From Candidatus Roizmanbacteria bacterium (GTDB taxonomy: Bacteria > Patescibacteriota > Microgenomatia > UBA1406): DNA of 32,625 nt. A model generated the notes under the pieces. It made no database searches. It saw nothing but the letters and a program-made list of their open reading frames with translations, and was not told the DNA's origin. The stretch lies in the NCBI GenBank assembly GCA_024654535.1, contig JANLHL010000016.1:1-32625 (forward strand). Direction: 5' to 3'. Shown piece by piece: positions 1 to 12,847 of the stretch. The translations under genes and the position numbers were made by a program. Each line of letters begins with the position of its first letter. Position 1 is the stretch's first letter.

Positions 1-481
1 ATGTTTTTGCTGGATAGATACATATGCCTTCAACAATAGATACTTCATCAGCGTTGCCGATCGGTATGAACGCGTGTGTGAATCCGAGCTGTTTTGCACA
101 AAGGATAAGTGGGAGTATTCCTCGTATAGTGGTGAGTGCTCCGGTCAGTGAAAGTTCACCGGCAAAAAAATTACTACCGAGTTTTTCCTTTGGAAGCGAA
201 TCATTTGCAGCAAGAATGCCTATTGCAATAGGCAAATCGTATACAGTGCCTTCTTTAGGTGTATCGGCAGGCGAGAGGTTTACGATCATCCGATGTTCAG
301 GCACAGCTTGCTGGCTATTTTCAAGTGCGGCTAATACTCGCTCTCTCGACTCTGCGACTGCTTTGTCAGGGAGTCCAACGATTTGAAAAGATGGTAATCC
401 TCGCTCAGAAATATTGACTTCAACGGTCACGAGTACCGTTTTCAAACCGATGCTCGTTGCAGAAAAAACATTTGCCAACAT
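1..481 (-). CDS. YifB/ComM family Mg-chelatase-like AAA ATPase, N-terminal part (runs off window edge)
   Basis: Reverse-strand reading from ATG at 481: MLANVFSATSIGLKTVLVTVEVNISERGLPSFQIVGLPDKAVAESRERVLAAL...HRMIVNLSPADTPKEGTVYDLPIAIGILAA; typical YifB/ComM N-terminus. The + strand ORF 24..386 is its antisense. Confidence 0.9.
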   Translation of the reverse strand, partial: MLANVFSATSIGLKTVLVTVEVNISERGLPSFQIVGLPDKAVAESRERVLAALENSQQAVPEHRMIVNLSPADTPKEGTVYDLPIAIGILAANDSLPKEKLGSNFFAGELSLTGALTTIRGILPLILCAKQLGFTHAFIPIGNADEVSIVEGICIYPAKT

Positions 482-534
482 GAAAGGAGTGTATAGTACA
501 GGACTCTCAAAAACGACAGATTATACTCAACACA

Positions 535-1557
535 TTAGGTAGTACTATCTGTTTTATAGCGATAAAATTCTTGTATGATTATGCTCATAGAAGCGACAAA
601 TGGTACTGCCAAAAGTATGCCGGTAAAACCGGCAATTTTTTCACCAACCAATAGTGAAATAAGTATCGCAAGTTGTGGTATGCCGACTGCTTTTTTCATT
701 ACTTGAGGAACGATCAAGTTATTTTCAAGTTGTTGGATAATGATATAGAGAGGAATTGTTGCAAAACCAAGTACCCACGAACTAATAGACGCTACTAGAA
801 AAGCTGGAATGACTGAGATAACGGGGCCAATGATAGGAAATAATTCGAGTATTCCGGCAATAATAGCAAGTGGCAGTGCGTATTTTATATTCAATAATGA
901 AAGACCTATATATGAAAGTACTCCAATTATGGTCATGAGTACTAGCTCTCCTCGTACCCATGCCCCAAGTTTCTTTTCAACCGCATTTACAATTTCTAGT
1001 GCTATCTTCGATTGAGAAGGTGAAAGAAATCGCTCGAGCAGAGGTTGCAAATGTTCTATATCTAGCAGTAAGTATAGAGTGAAAAAGAATAAAGATACAA
1101 TGCCTAGAAGATTGCCAAAAAGCGAAAATACTCCCTTAGTAATCGTAGTGGTTAGGTTCGGCAAATACTGTGGCAGTGAGTTGAGTGGTACTAATTTTTC
1201 TGCTGAGATATCTTTACTGTACTGTTGAATGAGGTAAAAAATTTGATTATACAAAAAAATAATGAAATCTTTTATTTGTAGGACTAGCGGTGGGAGTGCG
1301 TAGACAATAAAAGATACAAAAAGACTGAAGAAGAGCAGTATGACACCCACAGCAGCAAAAATTCGAGGTATTTTAAAGCGTTCCAAACCATCTACCATGG
1401 GACGTAATGCCGACATGAGAATAAATGAAAAAAAGAGCATAACAAAAACGCTTCTGACAATCCACATCAAATACAAGGCCATCAGAAGTCCAATGAAAAA
1501 TACTATTGTACGTGCTGTTATTTCAACTCTATACAATTGGTTTTTTTCTCGCTCCAT
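535..1557 (-). CDS. AI-2E family transporter (PerM/UPF0118-like permease)
   Basis: 340 aa, multiple hydrophobic segments, family-like C-terminal motif 'GILELFPIIGPVISVIPAFLVA...QQLENNLIVPQVMKKAVGIPQLAILISLLVG'. Confidence 0.88.
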   Translation of the reverse strand: MEREKNQLYRVEITARTIVFFIGLLMALYLMWIVRSVFVMLFFSFILMSALRPMVDGLERFKIPRIFAAVGVILLFFSLFVSFIVYALPPLVLQIKDFIIFLYNQIFYLIQQYSKDISAEKLVPLNSLPQYLPNLTTTITKGVFSLFGNLLGIVSLFFFTLYLLLDIEHLQPLLERFLSPSQSKIALEIVNAVEKKLGAWVRGELVLMTIIGVLSYIGLSLLNIKYALPLAIIAGILELFPIIGPVISVIPAFLVASISSWVLGFATIPLYIIIQQLENNLIVPQVMKKAVGIPQLAILISLLVGEKIAGFTGILLAVPFVASMSIIIQEFYRYKTDSTT

Positions 1558-1648
1558 ATAAAGTATTGTTGCATAGAGAGCGCATGAAAGTCAATCAGAA
1601 ACAGAAAATAGAGCAAGAATTTAGCTAAATTTGTGGTACTATAACTCA

Positions 1649-4600
1649 ATGGCCGAATTTGTGCATCTTCACACCCATTCAGAGTTTTCGCTGTTAGATG
1701 GCTTATCACGTATTGATGATCTCGTTCACAAAGCAAAAGATCTTGGAATGAGTTCTATTGCCCTCACTGATCATGGCGCAATGTACGGTTCGTTTCGTTT
1801 TTATCTGAAAGCGCAAGAGGCAGGAATCAAACCTATCATAGGTTGTGAGATATACCACGCCAAAAACTCCCGCTTTGATAAGCAGCAAAAACTTGGTTCT
1901 GATCAGTACCATTTGGTCGTATTAGCAAGAAATCTCACGGGATATAGAAATTTGATGACTATTGTGAGTAAAGCCCATCTGGAAGGTTTTCACTATAAAC
2001 CGAGAGCAGATATCGAACTATTGACAGAATATAAAGAGGGGCTCATAGTATTATCAGGTTGTCTGCAGGGGATAGTGAGTAAACATATAATGCAAGAGGA
2101 ACCACAAGAGGCAGAGAAATGGGTCCAAAAATTTTTGCAGATTTTTGGTCCAGAACATTATTACCTTGAGTTGCAACGTCATCCTAATTTACCCATACTC
2201 GATACAGTAAACAAAGAACTAATACGTTTGTCACGTAAATATGGAATCGGGCTTGTTGCTACAAACGATTCACATTACATAGAAAAAGATGACGCTTATG
2301 CCCACGAGGTGTTGCTGTGCATTCAAACGAGAACATCCATGCTTGAAACAAACCGGCCTATGTCTATGATAGATGTTCCTGATTTTTATATAAAAAGTCC
2401 TGAAGAAATGGCAGCCCTTTATGCAGACATACCTGAGGCGATAGAAAATACAGCAAAAATTGCGAAACTTTGTAATCTTGAAATTCCGCTTGGACAATGG
2501 ATACTTCCTAAGTTTCCTGTTCCGGAAAATGAAACCGTTGAAACGTGGCTGAAGAAACTTACATACTCGCGAATACCAAATAGATTCGAACAGACAAATG
2601 AAGAAATACTGAAAAGGATAGATTATGAGATTTCTATTATTCAAAAAAAAGGATACGCAGCCTACTTTCTAATAGTACAGGATTTTGTGAACTGGGCAAA
2701 AGATCATGGGATAGCCGTAGGACCTGGGAGAGGATCTGCGGCGGGATCTATAGTTTCCTATATATTAGGAATAACCGAATTAAATCCTCTTTTATATAAT
2801 TTACCGTTTGAGCGTTTCCTAAATCCAGACAGACCGACGCCTCCAGATATCGACATTGATTTCGCAGACGAAAGACGTGATGAAGTATTGCGCTACGTTA
2901 CTGATCGTTATGGAGAAGATAAAGTAGCGCAGATTATTACCTTTGGTACGATGGAGGCCCGTATGGCGCTAAGGGATGTTGCGCGAGCTCTGGGTTGGTC
3001 GTATTCGCAAGGTGATCGTATAGCGAAACTTATTCCACCAAGTAAGCAGGGTTTTCCAGTAACGTTAGACTCAGCCCTTGAGCAGACACCAGAGCTTTCG
3101 CAGATGTATAGAGAGAACGATAAAGTTCGAGAGCTTTTTGATGTGGCAAAGAAACTTGAAGGTGTTGCTCGTCATGCATCGGTACATGCCGCAGGTGTGG
3201 TAATTGCTGATAAACCAATTACCTTTTACGCACCAATACAAAAGGAAGCCCGTGCGGGTAAAATTATTACTCAGTACGATATGTATTGTTTAGATATGAA
3301 TGCAGTATCAGATGGGCGCGCTGTCGGTTTGATGAAGATGGATTTTTTAGGTTTGCGCAATCTTACCATATTGGAAAAGGCATTGGGTTTTGTAAAAATA
3401 CGCGGAACAAGTTTGACGCTACAAGAAATACCACTCGATGATAAAAAGACGTATTCTCTTATTGCTCAGGGATTTACCGTCGGCGTATTTCAACTTGAAT
3501 CACGAGGAATGCGTAGTCTTGCCCAAGATCTTAAACCAAACAGATTCTCAGATATCTCAGCTATGGTCGCACTTTTTAGACCTGGTCCTATGGCTCTTAT
3601 TCCCCAGTTTATTGAAGGTAAAAAGGATCCAAAGAAAATTACCTACTTACACAACGATCTCAAGCCTACCTTGGCGGAAACGTATGGCATTTTGGTGTAT
3701 CAAGAACAGGTGACCGAACTTGCTCATCGTATCGCAGGATTTACATTGACTGAAGCAGATAGTTTGCGTATGGCTATGGGTAAAAAAAAGAAGGAGCTTA
3801 TGAAGCGTGCACGTGTGAAATTTATTGCTGGTTGCGAAAAAAATGGTTACAAGAAAAGTTTAGCAGTGAAGCTATACGACTTTATTGAGAAATTTGCAGC
3901 GTACGGGTTTAATAAAGCGCATTCAGCGAGTTATGCAACTATTGCATACTGGACCGCTTATGTGAAGGCGCATTTTCCCGTTGAATTTATGACGGCATTA
4001 GTCACATCAGAGATGACAGGTTCATCTGGTCCCTTACGAGACCAAAAAATTACGCAGGCGTTAAATGAGTGCAAACGTATGGCTATCGATGTACTACCTC
4101 CCGATATAAATCGGTCTATTAGTGGTTTTTCTATCGAGGAAAAAGCAATACGTTTTGGATTGAATGCTATTAAAAATGTCGGTTCTGCTGCGATTGATAC
4201 TATAACCGGTTCACGCGAAAAAGATGGCATATTCATGAGTTTCTCTGATTTTTTGCACAGAGTGGATTTGCGAAGAGTCAACAAAAAAACAGTCGAAAGT
4301 TTGATAAAAGCTGGATGTTTTACTATGTTCGGCAATAAAGCTCAGCTTCTCATGTATTATGAGCTCAACATAAAAACTATACAACAGCAAAAGAGCAAAC
4401 AGGAAGAAGGTCAGTTTGGACTTTTTGGTGAAGCCACAGGATCCTCAAAACAAATAGTAGACAAATTACCTGATATAGCAGACATATCAGAAGAACGTGC
4501 GCTTTTATACGAGAGGGAAGTATTAGGTTTCAATGTTTCTATCAATATTCTTGAAAAATATAAACCCATAATTACAAAGAAAGCAACGTGTACCATCGGT

Positions 4601-4879
4601 GAAGTTACGCCTACTATGGGAGTCATTATATTAGGCGGTGTGGTAAAACAGGTGAAATTTCATGCAACAAAACGCGATAATGCTCAAATGGCATTTGTCA
4701 CCATCACTGACTATATTTCAGAGATTGAACTCGTTATATTCCCGACTGTCTTTAAAAAGACGAGCGAACTATGGAAACTAGACGAGGTGCTACTTATAAA
4801 GGGAAAAGTACAAGACAAGGACGGTCGCGGCGTTGTTCTCGTTGATAAGGCAATAGGGTTGAAACGATACGTGAGGTAG
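1649..4879 (+). CDS. dnaE: DNA polymerase III subunit alpha
   Basis: PHP domain start MAEFVHLHTHSEFSLLDGLSR; 'GPGRGSAAGSIVSYILGIT', 'PDIDIDFADERRDEV', 'FNKAHSASYATIAYWTAYVKAHFP', C-terminal OB-fold region. ATG 1649 preferred over TTG 1631. Confidence 0.97.
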   Translation: MAEFVHLHTHSEFSLLDGLSRIDDLVHKAKDLGMSSIALTDHGAMYGSFRFYLKAQEAGIKPIIGCEIYHAKNSRFDKQQKLGSDQYHLVVLARNLTGYRNLMTIVSKAHLEGFHYKPRADIELLTEYKEGLIVLSGCLQGIVSKHIMQEEPQEAEKWVQKFLQIFGPEHYYLELQRHPNLPILDTVNKELIRLSRKYGIGLVATNDSHYIEKDDAYAHEVLLCIQTRTSMLETNRPMSMIDVPDFYIKSPEEMAALYADIPEAIENTAKIAKLCNLEIPLGQWILPKFPVPENETVETWLKKLTYSRIPNRFEQTNEEILKRIDYEISIIQKKGYAAYFLIVQDFVNWAKDHGIAVGPGRGSAAGSIVSYILGITELNPLLYNLPFERFLNPDRPTPPDIDIDFADERRDEVLRYVTDRYGEDKVAQIITFGTMEARMALRDVARALGWSYSQGDRIAKLIPPSKQGFPVTLDSALEQTPELSQMYRENDKVRELFDVAKKLEGVARHASVHAAGVVIADKPITFYAPIQKEARAGKIITQYDMYCLDMNAVSDGRAVGLMKMDFLGLRNLTILEKALGFVKIRGTSLTLQEIPLDDKKTYSLIAQGFTVGVFQLESRGMRSLAQDLKPNRFSDISAMVALFRPGPMALIPQFIEGKKDPKKITYLHNDLKPTLAETYGILVYQEQVTELAHRIAGFTLTEADSLRMAMGKKKKELMKRARVKFIAGCEKNGYKKSLAVKLYDFIEKFAAYGFNKAHSASYATIAYWTAYVKAHFPVEFMTALVTSEMTGSSGPLRDQKITQALNECKRMAIDVLPPDINRSISGFSIEEKAIRFGLNAIKNVGSAAIDTITGSREKDGIFMSFSDFLHRVDLRRVNKKTVESLIKAGCFTMFGNKAQLLMYYELNIKTIQQQKSKQEEGQFGLFGEATGSSKQIVDKLPDIADISEERALLYEREVLGFNVSINILEKYKPIITKKATCTIGEVTPTMGVIILGGVVKQVKFHATKRDNAQMAFVTITDYISEIELVIFPTVFKKTSELWKLDEVLLIKGKVQDKDGRGVVLVDKAIGLKRYVR

Positions 4880-4895
4880 GGTACTATATATACAT

Positions 4896-5159
4896 ATGAA
4901 GTATGTGGTTGAGTTGGGAAAAAATCCAAAGAGTGAGAAACAAAAAGAACCCCTTTTGCGCGTGTTAGCTGGTTCTAATGTTGGTTTTGAAGTATTGGCA
5001 CCCATTGTCATATGCTTGACATTGGGGCTTGCTTTTGATAATGTGTTTCATGTAAAACCCGTCTTGACGGTGCTTTTTTTGTTTTTGGGAGTGTTTGGGA
5101 GTTTTTATACTATTTACAAAATAATTGAACGAGAGAGAAATGCCTCACGTAAGCATTAA
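4896..5159 (+). CDS. AtpZ/AtpI-like small membrane protein at head of ATP synthase operon
   Basis: 87 aa with two hydrophobic segments (LAPIVICLTLGLAFDNVF; TVLFLFLGVFGSFYTIYKII), located directly before atpB. Confidence 0.7.
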   Translation: MKYVVELGKNPKSEKQKEPLLRVLAGSNVGFEVLAPIVICLTLGLAFDNVFHVKPVLTVLFLFLGVFGSFYTIYKIIERERNASRKH

Positions 5160-5856
5160 AGCAGAAACCTTATTTCACGTCGGTGCACTACCAGTCACCA
5201 ATGCGTTGATTACCAGCACTGTGGTAACTTTACTTTTTATTCTCATAGCCGTCTTGTATCAGTATTCAAAGACTGCAAATACTTTGGTAAATATGGTATT
5301 AAAAGCGCTATATGATCTGTTTGGTATGGTTTTCCATCACGAGAAATTACCAGTATTTTTTCCTCTTGTTTCTACATTTTTTTTGTATATTATTGGTTTG
5401 AATTGGTTTGGTTTATTACCGGGAGTAGGTTCGATAGGTTTGGTAGAGGGACATGAGAATGGCATAGTGCCTATATTGCGTGGAGGTACTGCAGATTTGA
5501 ATACGACACTTGGCTTAGCGTTTTTAGCTATCATTTTAGTGCAGGCATATGGTATAAAGTATTTAGGATTTAGGGCATATATACGTAAGTTTGTTAACTT
5601 TAAGAGTCCTATAGATTTTGCGGTAGGTTTGCTAGAAATAGTTTCGGAGCTATCTCGTGCAATATCGTTAGCATTTCGTTTATTTGGAAACATACTTGCT
5701 GGAGAAATATTGCTCGGAATAGTGGCATTTCTCGTTCCGGTCCTTGCGTCGCTACCGTTTTTGGTTTTTGAGATATTTGTTGGTTTTATTCAGGCTACGG
5801 TATTTGCAATGTTGGTCGCAATATTTTTGTCTGTTGCAACGAGTGCTGAACATTAA
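5140..5856 (+). CDS. atpB: F0F1 ATP synthase subunit a
   Basis: Conserved 'SELSRAISLAFRLFGNILAGEILL' with the essential Arg. ATG 5140 overlaps the end of the upstream gene. Confidence 0.95.
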   Translation: MPHVSIKAETLFHVGALPVTNALITSTVVTLLFILIAVLYQYSKTANTLVNMVLKALYDLFGMVFHHEKLPVFFPLVSTFFLYIIGLNWFGLLPGVGSIGLVEGHENGIVPILRGGTADLNTTLGLAFLAIILVQAYGIKYLGFRAYIRKFVNFKSPIDFAVGLLEIVSELSRAISLAFRLFGNILAGEILLGIVAFLVPVLASLPFLVFEIFVGFIQATVFAMLVAIFLSVATSAEH

Positions 5857-5864
5857 TATATTAG

Positions 5865-6116
<252 letters not shown>

Positions 6117-6120
6117 TGGT

Positions 6121-6621
6121 ATGGATAAATTAGGAATCGATCCAAAGTTATTGTTAGCACAGACGATAAATTTTCTTATCGTGCTATTTGTTTATATGCG
6201 TTTTGTTCATAAACCGTTTATGAATACGTTAAGCCAGGAAAAGAAAAAGAAACAGGAACTTGAGGGAGCATTGCAAAAGACTCAAAAAGATCAAGAAGCG
6301 GTGCAAAAACAAAAAGAAATGCTTGAAATAGAGCTAGAGAGTAGGACAAAAAAAGCGTATACCAAGCTGAAGAATGAAGCAGATGGTATGAAACAGGCTG
6401 CTATCAAAGAGGCTCAAGAAGAGGCTCAGCGTATACGTGAACAAAATACTCAGATAATAGAGCGAGATCGTGAAAAAATGATAGAGGATGTTAAGGGACA
6501 AGGGGTTTCTATAGCAACGGCAGTACTTGAAAAAGCACTTGCAGGATTAGCTGAAGGTGAACTGAGTAAGAAAGTGACACAGGCGGTTATTCAGAAGTTA
6601 CCACGTATTCAGAATGAATAA
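6121..6621 (+). CDS. atpF: F0F1 ATP synthase subunit b
   Basis: N-terminal TM segment (LLLAQTINFLIVLFVYMRFVHKPF) followed by a long charged coiled coil; position in operon. Confidence 0.92.
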   Translation: MDKLGIDPKLLLAQTINFLIVLFVYMRFVHKPFMNTLSQEKKKKQELEGALQKTQKDQEAVQKQKEMLEIELESRTKKAYTKLKNEADGMKQAAIKEAQEEAQRIREQNTQIIERDREKMIEDVKGQGVSIATAVLEKALAGLAEGELSKKVTQAVIQKLPRIQNE

Positions 6622-6961
6622 AGCGAGTGATACAGAAAAAGACAGCAAAAGCATCGATCCATCTCGTCTAGAGGCACAAATGGAAAAATTGGCAAAAAAT
6701 CCTGCCTTTTTGAAGAAAATGGAAAACGTGGTGCGTCGTGAAGAGAGAGTCCTTACAATACGAAGTCCATACGTGCTTAGTGCAGACGAAGTGAAAAAGA
6801 TAAAACAAAAGCTGGATATTGAATCACGCGTGTCTTTACGGGTGAATATGGTTGTTGATACGTCATTACTGTTGGGTATTATTATAAAATATAAAGATTA
6901 TTATTTTGATTATTCCTTAAAAGGGCAAATCGCTCGATTGTTTGAAAGTTTAGAGGCGTAA
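6614..6961 (+). CDS. atpH: Short F0F1 ATP synthase delta subunit-like protein (C-terminal domain only)
   Basis: 115 aa; 'VVDTSLLLGIIIKYKDYYFDYSLKGQIARLFESL' resembles the delta C-terminal motif 'VDPSLIGG...D.S....L..L'; between atpF and atpA. Confidence 0.75.
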   Translation: MNKASDTEKDSKSIDPSRLEAQMEKLAKNPAFLKKMENVVRREERVLTIRSPYVLSADEVKKIKQKLDIESRVSLRVNMVVDTSLLLGIIIKYKDYYFDYSLKGQIARLFESLEA

Positions 6962-6963
6962 TT

Positions 6964-8474
6964 ATGGCAAAAAAAAATACACTAACACAGGAACTATTAA
7001 CTGAAATACAAAAAGCACGTCCCGCAAACTCACTGGGGAAGAGCGGTGAAATTGTGCAGATTTTTGATGGCATAGTTATCGTTGAAGGTTTACCAGACGC
7101 AAAAAATGGCGAACTGGTGATGTTGGGAGACAAAGAGACAGGAATGGTTATGGACTTGCAAGAATTCCAGACAGCCGTTCTTATCTTTGGTGATTACACG
7201 ACATTGCGAGTTGGCGACAGAGTATTACCAACAAATGAGATTTTAAGCATAGAGGTTGGCTCTGATATTTTAGGACGTGTGGTAAACCCACTTGGAAAGC
7301 CTGTTGACGGATTGGGTCAGCTCAAAAAGGGTACAAAACAAGAAATAGAGAAAATAGCTCCTGGTATAGTATTTCGTAAATCAGTATCGGTTCCACTACA
7401 AACTGGGATTAAGGCAGTAGATGGGCTTATTCCAATCGGTAGAGGACAGCGTGAGCTTATTATTGGTGATCGATCAACGGGGAAAACTACTATAGCTCTT
7501 GATACTATCATTAATCAAAAAGGTCAAGATGTTATTTGTGTGTACGTAGCAATAGGACAGAAAGAATCTACAATAGCACAAGTCGTAAATCTATTGGCTG
7601 AAAAGCACGCACTTCAATATACTGTTGTTGTTGCTGCAGCGGCTTCAGACCCAGCATCTATGCAGTATATTGCCCCATACTCAGGTACCGCAATTGCCGA
7701 GCATTTTATGAAGGAAGGAAAAGACGTTTTGGTTGTGTACGACGATCTCACAAAGCATGCGTGGGCATATCGTCAGATTTCATTAATAATGAAACGACCG
7801 GCAGGACGAGAAGCGTATCCAGGTGATGTGTTTTATCTTCATTCGCGCCTTCTCGAACGCTCATGTCGTTTGGATGAGAAATACGGCGGCGGTTCAATAA
7901 CTGCATTGCCTATCATCGAAACGCAAGAGGGTGATATAGCTGCATATATACCAACAAATGTTATTTCTATTACCGACGGTCAAATATATCTTGAAAAAGA
8001 ATTGTTCAACGCTGGTATGCGCCCTGCCATAAACGTTGGCGCATCAGTGTCCCGTGTCGGATCTTCGGCACAGGTGAAAGCTATGAAGCAAGTAGCTGGA
8101 CAACTCAAATTTGAACTAGCACAGTATCGTGAACTCGCTGCATTTTCTCAATTTGCCTCAGACTTAGACGAGCAAACGAAAAAAACACTTGATCGTGGTG
8201 CACGCATGTACGAACTTCTAAAGCAAGGTAAAAATAAACCCTTTTCGCTCGCACAAGAGGTTGTCTCTTTGTGGCTAGGAGTAAAAGGTTATACAGCACA
8301 AATATCACTGTCGGATATTGGTCGGTTTGAACAAGAAGCTCTCGAATATTTGCAAGAAAAGAAACCGTCATTATTTGACACTATCGCGAAAGAGAAAATT
8401 ATTTCAGAAAAAATCGAAAAGGAATTAAAGGTAGTAGCAGATACATTTGTTTCATTATTTGTTAAGAGGGCATC

Positions 8475-8478
<4 letters not shown>
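6964..8478 (+). CDS. atpA: F0F1 ATP synthase subunit alpha
   Basis: Walker A 'GDRSTGKTTIALDTI', 'PAINVGASVSRVGSSAQVKAMK', 504 aa. Confidence 0.98.
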
Positions 8479-10707
<2,229 letters not shown>

Positions 10708-10709
10708 GC

Positions 10710-11126
10710 ATGGCAAAACTATCGGTACATATTCTAACTCCTGAAAAGGAAGTTCTGCGGACTGATGCAACGATGCTTACGTGTTACACTCGTGACGGAG
10801 AAATTACCATACTGCCACATCACGTACCACTACTATCACTTTTGTCTGATGGAATCATTACCGTACGCGAAGAAAATAAGGAACGCTATTTTTCTGCGGG
10901 AAGTGGCTATGTCGAAACCGACGGGACGACAGTCCGCGTGCTTATTTCTCATGCGAGTGGCCAAGATGACTTAGACGAGAAGCGTATTGCCGAAGTAGAA
11001 AAAGAGGCGCAGAATTTGCTGCAGAACTATAAAGATAAAAAGGATAGAGATCACGCCATGTCTATGTTGCGCCGTGCAACGCTCGACTTAAAAGTGCTGA
11101 GACGTTCAAAACGACGATGGCAGTGA
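10710..11126 (+). CDS. atpC: F0F1 ATP synthase subunit epsilon
   Basis: 'MAKLSVHILTPEKEVLRTDATMLTCYTRDGEITILPHHVPLLSLLSDGII'; position in operon. Confidence 0.93.
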   Translation: MAKLSVHILTPEKEVLRTDATMLTCYTRDGEITILPHHVPLLSLLSDGIITVREENKERYFSAGSGYVETDGTTVRVLISHASGQDDLDEKRIAEVEKEAQNLLQNYKDKKDRDHAMSMLRRATLDLKVLRRSKRRWQ

Positions 11127-12796
11127 TGCGCTATATTTTTGTTTCTGGCGGTGTTATTTCTGGCATCGGTAAGGGTATTGTGTCTGCATCTGTTGCTTTA
11201 CTGCTTCAATCTGCTGGTTATCGTGTAACGATTATCAAGTGTGAAAATTATCTTAATATTGATGCGGGCACTATAAATCCAATAGAACATGGTGATCCTT
11301 TCTTATGTGAAGACGGTACCGAAGCAGATATGGATTTGGGCGCATACGAAAGTTATTTAAATAAAAATGTTGGTAAGAATAACTTTATTACGATGGGGCA
11401 GATATACCGTACGGTTATAGATCGTGAACGGCGATTTGAATACAATGGAGAAGATGTTGAAGCCATTCCACACATAACTGATGAGATCCAGTATAGAATC
11501 ACTCACGCTGCGAACGCTGAGAAAGCGGAAATTGCTGTTGTAGAATTGGGTGGTACCGCAGGTGAGTATCAGAACATTTTTTACTATGAGGCTGCACGTA
11601 TTTTAGCGCTGAGAAATCCGAAAAAAGTCATTCATATACACGTTGGGTACATGCCGACACCGCAACATTTAGGCGAACCAAAGACAAAGCCTATTCAACT
11701 TTCTGTACGCACTCTTAATTCTATGGGAATTCAGCCCGATATAATTGTTGCACGCTCGTTACAGAGTATGGATAAACGGCGCAAAGACAGGTTTGCGTTG
11801 TTTTGTAATGTTCATGCCGATGACGTTGTTTCAGCACCGGATACCGATAACATATATCGTGTACCACTCATGCTCCATAAACAAAAAATTGATGATCGTA
11901 TTTTAGATAAGTTTGGGTTAAAAAAGCGCAAAGACTCGCTCGATTTGTGGCAATCACTTGTCGACCGCATCGATATGGCTAAGCGAGATGGAAAAGAAAT
12001 AGTCGTAGGTATTGTTGGTAAGTATTTTTCAACAGGCGAATATCAACTACGTGATTCATATGCCGCACTTTTCAGTGCACTTGAGCATGCTGCGTGGAAA
12101 AATGACGCAATTGTGCGGACAAAGTGGATAGATTCTGAAAAACTGAACGAACAAAATGTATCTCAAAAATTTGCTGGACTGAGTGGTATTATAGTGCCGA
12201 TTGGTTGGGGTGAACGGGGTGTAGAAGGTATGATTACTGCAGCACGATTTGCATTGAAGGAAAAGATTCCATATTTGGGTTTGTGTTACGGGATGCAGCT
12301 TGCAGCTGTCGCATTTGCTCGAACAGTGTTGGGATGGAGCGATGCAAATACGACAGAGGTTGATCCAAAAACAAACCATCCAATCGTTCATATAATAGCA
12401 GCACAAAAAGAACTTATGAAGCGTCGTGCGTACGGTGGGACTATGCGTTTGGGTTCTTGGGAAGCATTGGTAAAGAAAGGAACAATAGCATGGAGTGCCT
12501 ACGATAAAAACAATGCATTTATAGATAAATCGCGCGGTCTTACGAGTGAACGTCATCGTCACCGCTTTGAATTTAATAGTGCATATATATCCGACTTTGA
12601 AAAGGCCGGAATGGTCATAAGTGCACGATCTGTTGTTGAAGGGCTTGTTGAGATAGTAGAAATGCCACGTAGCAAACACCCTTTTTTCTTGGGCACACAG
12701 GGGCACCCAGAGTACAAGTCGCGTCCAATCAAACCACATCCTTTATTTTTAGAGTATATCGAAGCATGTTTGAATATATCTAAAGCAAAGTTATAA
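11126..12796 (+). CDS. pyrG: CTP synthase
   Basis: 'RYIFVSGGVISGIGKGIVSASVALLLQSAGY', 'KCENYLNIDAGTINPIEHGD', glutaminase 'LGLCYGMQLAAVAFAR', 'GTQGHPEYKSRP'. Start at 11126 or 11117. Confidence 0.97.
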   Translation: MRYIFVSGGVISGIGKGIVSASVALLLQSAGYRVTIIKCENYLNIDAGTINPIEHGDPFLCEDGTEADMDLGAYESYLNKNVGKNNFITMGQIYRTVIDRERRFEYNGEDVEAIPHITDEIQYRITHAANAEKAEIAVVELGGTAGEYQNIFYYEAARILALRNPKKVIHIHVGYMPTPQHLGEPKTKPIQLSVRTLNSMGIQPDIIVARSLQSMDKRRKDRFALFCNVHADDVVSAPDTDNIYRVPLMLHKQKIDDRILDKFGLKKRKDSLDLWQSLVDRIDMAKRDGKEIVVGIVGKYFSTGEYQLRDSYAALFSALEHAAWKNDAIVRTKWIDSEKLNEQNVSQKFAGLSGIIVPIGWGERGVEGMITAARFALKEKIPYLGLCYGMQLAAVAFARTVLGWSDANTTEVDPKTNHPIVHIIAAQKELMKRRAYGGTMRLGSWEALVKKGTIAWSAYDKNNAFIDKSRGLTSERHRHRFEFNSAYISDFEKAGMVISARSVVEGLVEIVEMPRSKHPFFLGTQGHPEYKSRPIKPHPLFLEYIEACLNISKAKL

Positions 12797-12812
12797 TGAA
12801 TTCTTTAATGAC

Positions 12813-12841
12813 TTGCGAAGGGTACGCTATTACAGTATAAT
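12813..12841 (+). promoter_or_regulatory. rplS promoter, -35 TTGCGA / 17-nt spacer / -10 TATAAT
   Basis: TTGCGA 12813-12818, TATAAT 12836-12841, then 6 nt to ATG 12848 (predicted leaderless). Confidence 0.75.
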
Positions 12842-12847
12842 TCCCCT

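Noticed and set aside
24-386. 120-aa plus-strand ORF
   Set aside because: Antisense of the YifB/ComM-like gene that reads clearly on the minus strand.
1631-1648. TTG start for dnaE in the ORF track
   Set aside because: The added residues MWYYNS overlap a -10-like sequence; ATG 1649 gives the usual DnaE start.
2270-2644. Minus-strand 124-aa ORF (also 3958-4335, 4411-4626 and other minus ORFs in this region)
   Set aside because: Antisense to dnaE coding sequence with no domain signal; treated as chance shadow ORFs.
11124-11128. Alternative code in which TGA is sense (as in some CPR lineages)
   Set aside because: TGA terminates atpC, atpG-linked atpA, the enolase-like gene and mraZ exactly at junctions with the next gene start, so TGA acts as a stop here.
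12056-12739. 227-aa minus-strand ORF
   Set aside because: Fully antisense to strongly conserved pyrG; Cys/Phe/Tyr/His-rich low-plausibility composition; no recognisable domain.
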